Shown here in pieces: positions 33,446 through 41,949 of a stretch of 44,693 nucleotides of DNA (position 1 is its first letter; each line of letters opens with the position of its first letter). Location: the NCBI GenBank assembly GCA_045613125.1, contig JAZLAM010000015.1, forward strand, positions 1-44,693. The letters are read 5' to 3'. The notes below the pieces were generated by a model. It was given only the letters and a program-made list of their open reading frames with translations. It was not told the DNA's origin and ran no database searches. The stretch is from JAFTYO01 sp045613125. GTDB taxonomy: Bacteria > Pseudomonadota > Alphaproteobacteria > RF32 > CAG-239. A program made the translations under genes and the position numbers.

Positions 33446-34528
33446 TTAAATTTTATTTACGCACTTTAAAATAGAACTATCTCCGTATGAGTAAAAACGA
33501 TATTTATGATCCATAGCATGTTTATAAGCTTTTTTCATACGTTCTGTTCCGGCAATAGCACAAATAAGCATAAAAAGAGTAGACTTAGGTAAATGAAAAT
33601 TAGTAATAATCATATCTATAATTCTAAACTTATATCCCGGAGTTAAAAATATGTTGGTAGAACCTACAAAAGGACTTAAAACACCACTTTCATCGGCAGA
33701 ACTTTCCAATAAACGAACAGATGTTGTACCAACGGCAATAATACGCCTTCCTTCTTTTTTAGCCGCATTTATAATATCTGAAGTTTCCTTACTTATGATA
33801 CCATATTCTGCATGCATTTTATGATTATCAGTGTCATCAACTTTTACAGGCAAAAATGTTCCTGCTCCGACATGAAGTGTTACAAAAACCCTTTGTACCC
33901 CTTTTTTATCCAGTCTATCCAATACATCTTTTGTAAAATGCAAACCTGCAGTAGGTGCTGCAACAGCACCTTCATTTTGAGCATAAACAGTTTGATAATT
34001 TTCTTTATCATTATACTTATTCCAAAGATCTCCTCCCGGCTTATCTCTTTTGATATACGGAGGTAAAGGCATAGAACCATATTTTTGTAACATAATTCCC
34101 AAATCATCTGCTAAGCACAAAAACTCTATTAAAACGCCATCTTCATCATCTTTTTGAATAACTTTAGCCTTAAAATCAGATTCCTCAGTGCTTATTTCAT
34201 CTGTATAAAAACAAATTTCATCATCAGCTCTTAAACGTTTGGCATTTTTTATAAATGACCACCAAGTTAAACCGTTTTCAGGTCTATACAAGGTAACTTC
34301 TACTAGTGCATTTCCACGTTTTGCATAAAGACGAGCCGGAATAACTTTAGTATCGTTAAAAACTAAAACATCGCCTTTTTGTAAAATATCCGGCAAATCA
34401 TAAAAAGATTTATCGTTTATAACATTTTCATCTGATAAATCTAGCAATTTTGAACTATCTCTCGGACAAGCCGGCTCTTTTGCAATCAACTCTTTATCAA
34501 GTTCAAAGTCAAAAATTTCTACTTGCAT
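33446..34528 (-). CDS. queA: tRNA ribosyltransferase-isomerase QueA
   Basis: Uses the ribosyl part of S-adenosylmethionine to turn the preQ1 base into epoxyqueuosine in the tRNA anticodon. The 360 residues match the family. Motifs: FDFELDKELIAKEPACPRD near the start, GDVLVFNDTKVIPARL, VAAPTAGLHFT, HVGAGTFLPVK and ITNFHLPKSTLFML. An AAGGTG site precedes the ATG. No tgt gene, its frequent neighbour, lies beside it. Confidence 0.96.
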   Translation of the reverse strand: MQVEIFDFELDKELIAKEPACPRDSSKLLDLSDENVINDKSFYDLPDILQKGDVLVFNDTKVIPARLYAKRGNALVEVTLYRPENGLTWWSFIKNAKRLRADDEICFYTDEISTEESDFKAKVIQKDDEDGVLIEFLCLADDLGIMLQKYGSMPLPPYIKRDKPGGDLWNKYNDKENYQTVYAQNEGAVAAPTAGLHFTKDVLDRLDKKGVQRVFVTLHVGAGTFLPVKVDDTDNHKMHAEYGIISKETSDIINAAKKEGRRIIAVGTTSVRLLESSADESGVLSPFVGSTNIFLTPGYKFRIIDMIITNFHLPKSTLFMLICAIAGTERMKKAYKHAMDHKYRFYSYGDSSILKCVNKI

Positions 34529-34695
34529 AACTTCACCTTACAAAACTCTTTATTTTTTGGTGGTTATAGTATATAACATCTTACAAATCAAGCATTTTTT
34601 TGAATATCACCTATTAACTTTTTATTCAAAAATATAAAGAAATTCTACATTTTTTAACCACTCATTAATTTTTTCGCAATTTGACAAAAAAAATA

Positions 34696-34724
34696 TTGAA
34701 ATAAATGTTTTTTTAGTATATACT
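34696..34724 (+). promoter_or_regulatory. Promoter of the 947-residue protein gene
   Basis: TTGAAA (34696-34701), a 17-bp spacer and TATACT (34719-34724) lie 42 bp upstream of the start codon. This is one of the best sigma-70-type matches in the window. Confidence 0.65.
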
Positions 34725-34766
34725 GCCGAAAAATTAGAAGATTTTATATATCGGGGATATTGAGAT

Positions 34767-37610
34767 ATGGAACAAAGAACAAACATAACTTTTGAAGAAG
34801 CTGTAAGAATGCTTGAGAAAGATCTTTTCTCTTACCAAGAATATACTGTAGACGCATTAATACGTATTGTTCAAGAAAAAGAACCTAATCATCCTGTTTT
34901 GCAAAAAGCGAAGGAAGATAAAACACTTTATGAATCACAAATGCTAAATGCAGAACGTATGAATAGCAGTATTAATGGATTAAGTTTATTCACAGATAAC
35001 TACTCTTACGATTCTTTTATCAATGACGATGACAATTCTCAGCTTAAAGAATATGTCGGTCTTGTTGATATTATGGAAAGAAAAGGCAAGAAAATCAAAC
35101 CTCTTGACGATGAACATAAACAAAAGCACATAGATTTGTTGTTTGAGGCCGCAAAACTTAAAGCTTTAGCATCTTTAACTATAAACAGAGATTTTAATCA
35201 AAAAGATGAATTTGAAAAAACACAATTGCTCAAAGAAGAGATTAAAAATACGTTTTTCTCCGATCTTGCTAATGCAACAATTTCAGCATATATCGAAATG
35301 CCTAATAAAAAAGAATCTAGAATAGGTTCTGCCGATTATAAAAAATATATTGCTGCACAACTTCAAAATGCGGCTGAAACATTCAAAACATTTGTTGATG
35401 GCAAACAACGCACCAAAACTTATGTTGACAATTTCCTGTCTTCATATGCCGATTCTGCCGTACAGTTGGAAGATCATATTAAAGTTCTTCAAGAAAAAAC
35501 AAAAGAATGGGGAAAATCAGCTCGTGATAAAATATCCGGTGTTGCTAAATTTTTCCAACAAAAGAAAAACAGTTTTGAAGAAACTGCTAACAAAATTTCT
35601 GAAAACAAATATAAAATTTGGAAAAGTATCAAAGGAAGCTTTAAGGATAATAAAATTAAACTGATTGGAAACATCAGTGCCAGTACGGCATTTGGCCTTG
35701 TTACTGCCGGAATTGCAGCCGGAACTGTTGGCGCACCTTTAACGGTAGCAGTAGGAGCATATGCTGCATATCATGCTGCCGGTTCTTGGGTATACCCAAT
35801 TGTTGCCGAAATGAGAAAAATCAATCGTGTAAGGCGTGAAAAAGGTGAAAAGCCATTAAAATTCAAAGAACAAATCGTACAAGCATGGAAAAATAAAACT
35901 TCAAAAGATGAAGGTAAAGATACATATAAAACAAGAAATACTTACATAGTAAACGGTGTAGTAAATACCGGACTGGCTGCCATAGGTTTCGGATTTTTGA
36001 AAAATGGCTTAGAAGCTATTGATAATGTAAGAGACATAACAACAGGTATCAAAGATGGTGTAGAAGCTGTTCAATCTACCGGTATTAATATGGATTTGGC
36101 AAACAGCATTGCTCAAACAAAACACGCTGTCAGTATGGGACGTATTGCAATTCCTCTTTCCGGACAATTTGCTGATGCAGGCGTTACATACGGAATTTCA
36201 CTTGCAGATCCTGATAACAAAGAAAAAGCTGAAGAAGCAAAGCAAACGGCCATTGCAGCATTGGTTGGTGCCGGTTTTAGTGCTTTAGCTCAAGGTATTG
36301 GTTATGCTGCAGGCTCTAATTCTGCTAATATAAGTGAAAATATCAGTTCAGATATCGGTCAAAATGTGGAAATTGCAAATACAGGTACATCTGTATCTGA
36401 AGCACACACAGGCTCATCAAACTTCTTTGGTAAGTTGAAAAATATGTTTGGTTTCGGGCCTAAAGAAGCAGAAACAGTCATAGCAACACAAGTAGCAACT
36501 GACACGACGCCTACTCAGATAGCTTCTGACACCATTACTTTCAAACAAGACTCATTAAATATTGTGCCAGATACGACCCATCTTAATACAGATAGTATAA
36601 CATCTTCAGTTTACACTACTGAAATCAATCCACCGGCATCAGAAGAAATAGCTGATATAACATTCCCTGATACATACACTAAAGAAATGGGTATCAGCAA
36701 AAAAGCTTATGATATTTTGGTAAACACAACTGAAGGTACATTAAAGTCTGCTACGGGAGAAGAAGTTACATTAGATAATGCTTACGCAAACTTGACCGAT
36801 GAAACTATGGCAAACTTTCCTAATCAGACAAGAGAAGAGATTTTGTATAAATTTAATCGCTTATATGCTTTCATGCGTAAAGCTTACGAAGTTGGTGATG
36901 GTACACTGCGTGAAACACCATCAGGTGCTGAATATCTTGAAAATAAGTTTGTATCAATGAACCTTAACTTAAGTGAAGAAAAAATGGATGAATTGGTAAC
37001 TTTTGCTCAAGAAAACTCTTATTCTTCCAGCAAAGAGCTTAAAGAAGGAATTAAAGATTTGTTCCCTGAAGGATTAGATGCAAAATCTATGTCAGCTTTA
37101 GTTACCACTATTCATAGTAATCAAAGATTTTATCAACACGCCGAAGAAATGGAGGCCTTGGTAAAATTGCTTGGTTGCGGAGAAGAGTTAAGCATTGAAC
37201 AAGCTCAAAAAATTAATGACTTACTGACACAAACCGATAATATTTTGAGTACTGGTAAAGAAAACACTCAACTTACAGGATTAAACTTAAGCAAAGGATG
37301 CCTCGATGATGATGGTCAATGGAAAATATTGACTGAACCGACACCTGAACCGGAGCCTGAACCGACACCTGAACCGGAACCTGAACCGGAACCGGAGCCA
37401 GAGCCAGAACCAGAGCCAGAACCGGAGCCAGAGCCAGAACCCAAACCTGAACCGGAAGAAAAGGAAAGAAAAATTAAAGTTGTTAAATCCACATCTTCCA
37501 AAATTAGTGGGGCTACCGATCAAGATGCCGCTGAGAAAAGTAAAGTTTTTGAAGGGGCTAGACAAAGACACTGGGCAAGAAGAGCCGGTATTAAAATGTC
37601 AAGAGATTAA
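34767..37610 (+). CDS. Large protein of unknown function with Pro-Glu tail
   Basis: A 947-residue protein without signal peptide and without a family I can name. Residues 1-290 are helical, charged and partly coiled-coil-like. Small-residue hydrophobic stretches (about 299-346, 393-411 and 492-516; rich in Ala and Gly) could be membrane-inserting helices. A Ser/Thr-rich linker (about 517-630) and a second helical domain (about 630-850) follow. Then comes a 42-residue block of alternating Pro and Glu (857-898), and a basic C terminus (KERKIKVVKS and RQRHWARRAG). It is transcribed alone from its own promoter to its own terminator. The layout would fit an effector, toxin-like or structural protein; none is proven. 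Confidence 0.8.
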   Translation: MEQRTNITFEEAVRMLEKDLFSYQEYTVDALIRIVQEKEPNHPVLQKAKEDKTLYESQMLNAERMNSSINGLSLFTDNYSYDSFINDDDNSQLKEYVGLVDIMERKGKKIKPLDDEHKQKHIDLLFEAAKLKALASLTINRDFNQKDEFEKTQLLKEEIKNTFFSDLANATISAYIEMPNKKESRIGSADYKKYIAAQLQNAAETFKTFVDGKQRTKTYVDNFLSSYADSAVQLEDHIKVLQEKTKEWGKSARDKISGVAKFFQQKKNSFEETANKISENKYKIWKSIKGSFKDNKIKLIGNISASTAFGLVTAGIAAGTVGAPLTVAVGAYAAYHAAGSWVYPIVAEMRKINRVRREKGEKPLKFKEQIVQAWKNKTSKDEGKDTYKTRNTYIVNGVVNTGLAAIGFGFLKNGLEAIDNVRDITTGIKDGVEAVQSTGINMDLANSIAQTKHAVSMGRIAIPLSGQFADAGVTYGISLADPDNKEKAEEAKQTAIAALVGAGFSALAQGIGYAAGSNSANISENISSDIGQNVEIANTGTSVSEAHTGSSNFFGKLKNMFGFGPKEAETVIATQVATDTTPTQIASDTITFKQDSLNIVPDTTHLNTDSITSSVYTTEINPPASEEIADITFPDTYTKEMGISKKAYDILVNTTEGTLKSATGEEVTLDNAYANLTDETMANFPNQTREEILYKFNRLYAFMRKAYEVGDGTLRETPSGAEYLENKFVSMNLNLSEEKMDELVTFAQENSYSSSKELKEGIKDLFPEGLDAKSMSALVTTIHSNQRFYQHAEEMEALVKLLGCGEELSIEQAQKINDLLTQTDNILSTGKENTQLTGLNLSKGCLDDDGQWKILTEPTPEPEPEPTPEPEPEPEPEPEPEPEPEPEPEPEPKPEPEEKERKIKVVKSTSSKISGATDQDAAEKSKVFEGARQRHWARRAGIKMSRD
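37335..37460 (+). repeat. Pro-Glu codon repeat tract
   Basis: About 126 bp of repeated 6-bp units (GAACCG, GAGCCA, GAACCT variants) code for residues 857-898, mostly (Pro-Glu)n with Thr-Pro breaks. Mixed synonymous codons partly hide the repeat, but it could still change length by slippage in multiples of 6 bp without breaking the frame. Confidence 0.9.
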
Positions 37611-37630
37611 ACTTTGACTTATAAAAATAA

Positions 37631-37662
37631 AAAAACTCCAATATCAATTTGGAGTTTTTTTA
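37631..37662 (+). terminator. Intrinsic terminator of the 947-residue gene
   Basis: AAAAACTCCAA (37631-37641) pairs with TTGGAGTTTTT (37649-37659), followed by further T. It lies 20 bp after the stop codon. Confidence 0.85.
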
Positions 37663-37692
37663 TTTTTAATATTTAGCAACTTAATGTATTTT

Positions 37693-37722
37693 TTGCTTGA
37701 AAAAAATATCTTTAATGATAAA
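37693..37722 (+). promoter_or_regulatory. Possible promoter of gap
   Basis: TTGCTT (37693-37698), an 18-bp spacer and GATAAA (37717-37722) lie 64 bp before the gap start. The match is moderate, but it is the best in the spacer. Confidence 0.4.
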
Positions 37723-37747
37723 TTAGCAACCGAAATAAGTAAACGCC

Positions 37748-37774
37748 GTGCGGGGCTGTCCGCACAATTTTTTT
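37748..37774 (+). promoter_or_regulatory. Terminator-like hairpin in the gap leader
   Basis: GTGCGG (37748-37753) pairs with CCGCAC (37760-37765) around GGCTGT, and AATTTTTTT follows, running into the AGGAGA ribosome site. It sits inside the probable gap leader, 20 bp before the ATG, so it could stop transcription early (attenuation) or protect the mRNA 5' end. It is clearly more GC-rich than the surrounding leader. Confidence 0.6.
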
Positions 37775-37785
37775 AGGAGAATAAT

Positions 37786-38790
37786 ATGATTCGCGTAGGT
37801 ATTAACGGTTTTGGACGTATTGGTCGTTTGGTATTCCGTGCTGCTCAGAAAAGAAATGATATTGAAATTGTTGCCATCAATGACTTGATTGATGTTGAAT
37901 ATATGGCTTATATGTTAAAATATGATACAATGCATGGTCGTTTTGACGGCACCGTTGAAGTAAAAGACGGCAAACTCGTTGTAAACGGAAAAGCTATTCG
38001 CGTTACCGCAGAAAAAAATCCGGCTGACTTAAAATGGAATGAAGTTGAAGCAGAATATGTTGTAGAATCAACAGGTTTATTCTTAACAAAAGAAAAAGCT
38101 CAAGGTCACATTGATGCCGGTGCAAAATATGTAGTTATGTCAGCACCTTCAAAAGACGACACACCGATGTTTGTTTGCGGGGTTAACACCGAAACTTATC
38201 AAAAAGGTACACAGTTTGTTTCTAATGCATCTTGCACAACAAACTGCCTCGCTCCTATTGCAAAGGTTTTAAACGATGCTTTCGGGATTAAAGATGGTTT
38301 AATGACAACTGTTCACGCAACAACTGCCACACAAAAAACTGTTGACGGTCCTTCTGTTAAAGATTGGAGAGGAGGTCGTGCCGCTGCAGGAAATATCATT
38401 CCTTCATCTACAGGTGCAGCAAAAGCTGTTGGTAAAGTTATTCCTGAATTAAACGGTAAATTAACAGGTATGGCTTTCCGCGTTCCAACATTAGACGTTT
38501 CTGTTGTTGACTTAACAGTTAACTTGGCAAAACCTGCAACTTATGAACAAATTTGCCAAGAAATGAAAAAAGCATCTGAAGGTGAATTAAAAGGTATTTT
38601 AGGATATACAGAAGATGCTGTTGTTTCTTCAGATTTCTTAACAGATTCTCGTACATCTATCTTTGATGCTAAAGCAGGTATCCAATTAACAGATACCTTT
38701 GTTAAGGTTGTTAGTTGGTATGATAATGAATGGGGTTACTCAAATAAAGTTCTTGATTTAGTAGCTCATATGGCAAAAGTTAACGGCTAA
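37786..38790 (+). CDS. gap: Glyceraldehyde-3-phosphate dehydrogenase
   Basis: Oxidises and phosphorylates glyceraldehyde 3-phosphate to 1,3-bisphosphoglycerate, reducing NAD. The 334 residues match. Motifs: VGINGFGRIGR (4-14), Asp33 in AINDL (NAD preference), the catalytic SNASCTTNCLAP with Cys150, His177 in TVHATT, and WYDNEWGYSNK near the end. AGGAGAATAAT precedes the ATG. Codon choice looks richer in highly expressed codons than neighbours. pgk follows 87 bp downstream, behind a hairpin. Confidence 0.97.
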   Translation: MIRVGINGFGRIGRLVFRAAQKRNDIEIVAINDLIDVEYMAYMLKYDTMHGRFDGTVEVKDGKLVVNGKAIRVTAEKNPADLKWNEVEAEYVVESTGLFLTKEKAQGHIDAGAKYVVMSAPSKDDTPMFVCGVNTETYQKGTQFVSNASCTTNCLAPIAKVLNDAFGIKDGLMTTVHATTATQKTVDGPSVKDWRGGRAAAGNIIPSSTGAAKAVGKVIPELNGKLTGMAFRVPTLDVSVVDLTVNLAKPATYEQICQEMKKASEGELKGILGYTEDAVVSSDFLTDSRTSIFDAKAGIQLTDTFVKVVSWYDNEWGYSNKVLDLVAHMAKVNG

Positions 38791-38802
38791 TATTAAGCTA
38801 TT

Positions 38803-38858
38803 ATCCCCGCCGTTTTAAAGTGGCAATATGCTGACTTTTAATGACGGGGATACTTTTT
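38803..38858 (+). terminator. Long hairpin with T run between gap and pgk
   Basis: ATCCCCG (38803-38809) pairs with CGGGGAT (38845-38851), with a partly paired inner arm (AAAGT / ACTTT), then TACTTTTTTT. It looks like a terminator, possibly leaky, because pgk starts only 20 bp later and its own promoter is not evident. Confidence 0.7.
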
Positions 38859-38877
38859 TTACTATAAGGAAAAATTT

Positions 38878-40089
38878 ATGAAAGAATATAAAACTATTGA
38901 CGATTTAGGTGATTTAAATGGCAAGGTTGCCATGCTTCGCGCCGATTTGAACGTTCCTATGAATGAAAATTTTGAAGTTACAAACACTGCACGTATTGAT
39001 CGTACAGTTCCAACAATTAAACTCTTAATGGAAAAAGGTGCAAAAGTTGTTGTAATTTCTCACTTCGGTCGTCCTGAAGGCAAAGGAGATATGAAAAACT
39101 CATTATCTCATGTTGCTCCTGAACTTCAAAAAGCATTAGGTTCAAAAGTTGTTTTTGTTGAAGACTGCGTTGGTGAAATTGTTGAAAATGCAGTTCAAAA
39201 CATGAAATCTGATGAAGTCTTGTTGCTTGAAAACTTGCGTTTTTATAACGAAGAGAAAAAAGGAAACGAAGATTGGGCAAAAGAGCTTGTAAAAGTAGCT
39301 GACGTTTATGTATCAGATGCTTTTTCTACCGCACACAGAGCTCATGCTTCAATGGTTGCTGCAACTCAAAATTTGCCTTCTTCAATGGGGCTGTTAATGG
39401 CAGAAGAAGTTGATGCTTTATCCAAAGGCCTAAATAATCCTGAACGTCCATTAATGGCCATTGTAGGAGGTTCTAAAGTTTCCACAAAACTTGATTTATT
39501 AAATAATTTAGTTAAAAAAGTTGATAAATTGGTTATCTCAGGCGGTATGGCTCATACTTTCTTAAAAGCAAAAGGGTTTGATGCAGTAAATGAAGAAAAT
39601 TCTCTTGTTCAAATGGATATGTTGGACACCGCAAAAGAAATCATGACAACTGCTCAAAATAATAACTGCGAAATTTTATTACCTTTAGATTTGGTTGCTG
39701 CTAAAGAATTTAAACCAAACGCAGAACACAAAACTGTTGACTTAGATAACATTCCTGCATCTGGTTGGGAACTTTTGGATGTTGGCGAAAAAACAATCAA
39801 GCTTATTTGCGCTAAATTGGAAGAATGTAAAACTTTAGTTTGGAATGGTCCTTTGGGTGTTTTTGAAATGACACCGTTTGATAATGCTACAAACAAAGTT
39901 GCTGAAAAAGCAGCAGAATTGACAATAGCTGGCAAATTAACATCCGTTGCAGGTGGTGGAGATACAGTATCTGCTTTGGCAAATGCTTGTGTAACAGATA
40001 AATTCACATACATTTCAACTGCCGGAGGTGCTTTCCTTGAATGGATGGAAGGGAAAGAACTTCCAGGTGTCGTTGTTATGAAAAAATAA
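38878..40089 (+). CDS. pgk: Phosphoglycerate kinase
   Basis: Transfers phosphate from 1,3-bisphosphoglycerate to ADP, the glycolytic step after Gap. The 403 residues match. Motifs: LRADLNVPM (near 20), SHFGRPEGK, LLENLRFY, SDAFSTAHRAHAS, VGGSKVSTKLDLL, and the nucleotide-site VAGGGDTVSAL and STAGGAFLEWMEGK at the end. AAGGAAAA precedes the ATG. It is followed by a hairpin terminator shared with the converging transporter gene. Confidence 0.97.
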   Translation: MKEYKTIDDLGDLNGKVAMLRADLNVPMNENFEVTNTARIDRTVPTIKLLMEKGAKVVVISHFGRPEGKGDMKNSLSHVAPELQKALGSKVVFVEDCVGEIVENAVQNMKSDEVLLLENLRFYNEEKKGNEDWAKELVKVADVYVSDAFSTAHRAHASMVAATQNLPSSMGLLMAEEVDALSKGLNNPERPLMAIVGGSKVSTKLDLLNNLVKKVDKLVISGGMAHTFLKAKGFDAVNEENSLVQMDMLDTAKEIMTTAQNNNCEILLPLDLVAAKEFKPNAEHKTVDLDNIPASGWELLDVGEKTIKLICAKLEECKTLVWNGPLGVFEMTPFDNATNKVAEKAAELTIAGKLTSVAGGGDTVSALANACVTDKFTYISTAGGAFLEWMEGKELPGVVVMKK

Positions 40090-40113
40090 TCAATTAAACA
40101 TTCATAATACGCT

Positions 40114-40149
40114 TATCCCTCTTTGAAAAAAATCAAAGAGGGATATTTT
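40114..40149. terminator. Hairpin between pgk and the binding-protein gene
   Basis: TATCCCTCTTTGA (40114-40126) pairs perfectly with TCAAAGAGGGATA (40133-40145), followed by TTTT. The 13-bp stem should end the pgk transcript. The T run is weak, and on the other strand there is none. Confidence 0.7.
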
Positions 40150-40169
40150 AATAAGCCTACAAGTATATT

Positions 40170-41162
40170 TTATTTAAATGGTTCTACAAAAACACTACCG
40201 CCATCTTTAATGAGAGCAGCATCACCTCTTTTTAATTTATAATCAGACTGAGAACCTAAATTTCTTTCAAAAACTTCTCCTATATTACCGACATCAGCCA
40301 CAGCCAACCGCAACCAATCTGGACGAATACTCAAAGAAGACCATAAAGCTTTACGTTCTCCAAATAGATTAAGATTTTCAGGAGTTTTTTTATAAACAAA
40401 ATCCATAGCATTATCTTTATTTAATCCCATTTGTTCTGCAGCATATAAAGCATTTATTACCCATTTAGCCAACACTCTAAAACCATTATCTTTATAAGAT
40501 ACATAAGCATAAACCCCTTTATGGGCAAATTCTTCAGGTAAAACCGATATTCCCTTACCAGGACTATCTGCAATTATACTTTGCAATTGCAACCCTTGCA
40601 TAGAAAATAATTCACAACGTTTAAGTAAAAAAGCATTGCGAGCTTTTCTTAAAGATTTGAAAGCTATCAACTTAAAACCTAATTTATGCTCTTTATTATA
40701 AGATTTTAAATTATCTAAAAAACCTGCCCCTGCATATACACAAACTTTTTTACCATTGAAATCTTTCATTGAAGAAATTTCTTCAGGAGCATCTTTTACA
40801 GCAAACATTTGCCTATCATAATATAAAAGACCAACTTCAGATGCCCTCCTTTTTGCTTCCATTGTTATAGGGGATACATTATTACTCAACATAATATCTA
40901 TTTTACCTTCTTGTAAAGCTGGCAAAATTTCATGTGATCTTACATCAACCATTTCAAACTTATTGCCATCGCCATACATAGCCCAAGCAAAGGTTCTACA
41001 AATGTCCGCATCAAATCCTTTCCACTTACCTTCTTCTTTATAAGCATATGCTTTGGTACTTAAATTAGTACCACAACGGACGACCTCAGCTTTGACACCA
41101 AAAGATATAAAGCAAACTAAAAGTATTACAAAACTAAATTTTAACTTCATTTTTTTAACCAT
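40170..41162 (-). CDS. AapJ-like amino-acid ABC transporter substrate-binding protein
   Basis: A 330-residue periplasmic binding protein of the general L-amino-acid (AapJ) type. A signal peptide (to about residue 25, FGVKA-E) is followed by CGTNLSTKAYAYKEEGKWKG, GFDADICRTFAWAMYGD and LPALQEGKIDIMLSNN. Two-lobe type II features continue with VCVYAGAGFLDNL. The substrate cannot be read from the sequence. No permease or ATPase gene is adjacent, so it is an orphan or works with distant partners. It diverges from mlaC across 49 bp. Confidence 0.85.
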   Translation of the reverse strand: MVKKMKLKFSFVILLVCFISFGVKAEVVRCGTNLSTKAYAYKEEGKWKGFDADICRTFAWAMYGDGNKFEMVDVRSHEILPALQEGKIDIMLSNNVSPITMEAKRRASEVGLLYYDRQMFAVKDAPEEISSMKDFNGKKVCVYAGAGFLDNLKSYNKEHKLGFKLIAFKSLRKARNAFLLKRCELFSMQGLQLQSIIADSPGKGISVLPEEFAHKGVYAYVSYKDNGFRVLAKWVINALYAAEQMGLNKDNAMDFVYKKTPENLNLFGERKALWSSLSIRPDWLRLAVADVGNIGEVFERNLGSQSDYKLKRGDAALIKDGGSVFVEPFK

Positions 41163-41211
41163 TGTATGTTATACTACTCTTATATCTAACATTATATGTC
41201 AGGAATCCTTA

Positions 41212-41874
41212 ATGAATAGTAAGTCTTTGATAAAAATAATTACAGAATTTTTATGCTGTGTTATGTTTGTTGGCATTTCAATAGCTGCGCCTGTTCAAGA
41301 TAACATTGCTAGAAATTGGGTAAACGACACTGGTCGCAAAATTATAAACACGTTATCAAACCCAAATATCGAAGAAAAATACGTACAATTAGAAAATATT
41401 TTTAACGAAGACATAGACACTGACTATATGGCTCGTTTTGTTATCGGTAAATATTGGCGACTTATGAATAATGAACAACAACAAAGATATCTCAGCTTAT
41501 TTGACAGGTATGCCATAAGCCTATACAAAAACTATCCCTTAGATTTTGACACGACAGGACTTGATTTTGAAATTGTAGCAGTTAATCAAAATCAAAAATT
41601 CACCGATGTTATATGCTCAATTACCTTACCGGAACAATTTGCTACCGAAACAATAAAAAACATAAACGTCAAATTTAAGCTTAGCCAAGAAAACAACAAA
41701 ACTAAAATTGTTGACCTTATATTAGGACAAAGCAGTCTGCTCCAAACTTATCGCAATCGTTTTTATAACAACATAAAAGAATTAGATGAAGAAATGGAAT
41801 GGTTTTTGGAAGATTTTCAGGACATGGTTCTTTCATCTGAAAAAACTGCTCAAGAAAAATTTGATTCTTACTAA
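41212..41874 (+). CDS. mlaC: MlaC family phospholipid-binding periplasmic protein
   Basis: MlaC (Ttg2D) carries phospholipid across the periplasm between outer-membrane MlaA and inner-membrane MlaFEDB. The 220 residues begin with a signal peptide (to about IAAPV) and match the family in DIDTDYMARFVIGKYWRLMN, QQRYLSLFDRYAISLY and VKFKLSQENNKTKIVDLILGQSSLLQTYRNRF. The frame is open upstream, but the ATG at 41212 has AGGA at 7 bases and gives the signal peptide. It lies about 27 kb from mlaE-mlaF; mlaD and mlaA are not in the window. Confidence 0.85.
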   Translation: MNSKSLIKIITEFLCCVMFVGISIAAPVQDNIARNWVNDTGRKIINTLSNPNIEEKYVQLENIFNEDIDTDYMARFVIGKYWRLMNNEQQQRYLSLFDRYAISLYKNYPLDFDTTGLDFEIVAVNQNQKFTDVICSITLPEQFATETIKNINVKFKLSQENNKTKIVDLILGQSSLLQTYRNRFYNNIKELDEEMEWFLEDFQDMVLSSEKTAQEKFDSY

Positions 41875-41892
41875 ACTAAATTAATTTTTAAG

Positions 41893-41921
41893 TTGAATTT
41901 CTAAGTTAAACTTTATATTAT
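41893..41921 (+). promoter_or_regulatory. Promoter of gltX-cysS
   Basis: TTGAAT (41893-41898), a 17-bp spacer and TATTAT (41916-41921), 28 bp before the gltX start. Confidence 0.5.
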
Positions 41922-41949
41922 GCCTTTAGTTTTTTAAAGGATAGGAAAA

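Noticed and set aside
34681..34724. TTGACA at 34681 as the -35 of the 947-residue gene
   Set aside because: It lies 32 bp from the TATACT element; TTGAAA at 34696 has the correct 17-bp spacing.
37316..37571. Ser-Gly or Arg-Phe repeat proteins on the minus strand
   Set aside because: They are only the reverse reading of the Pro-Glu codon repeat.
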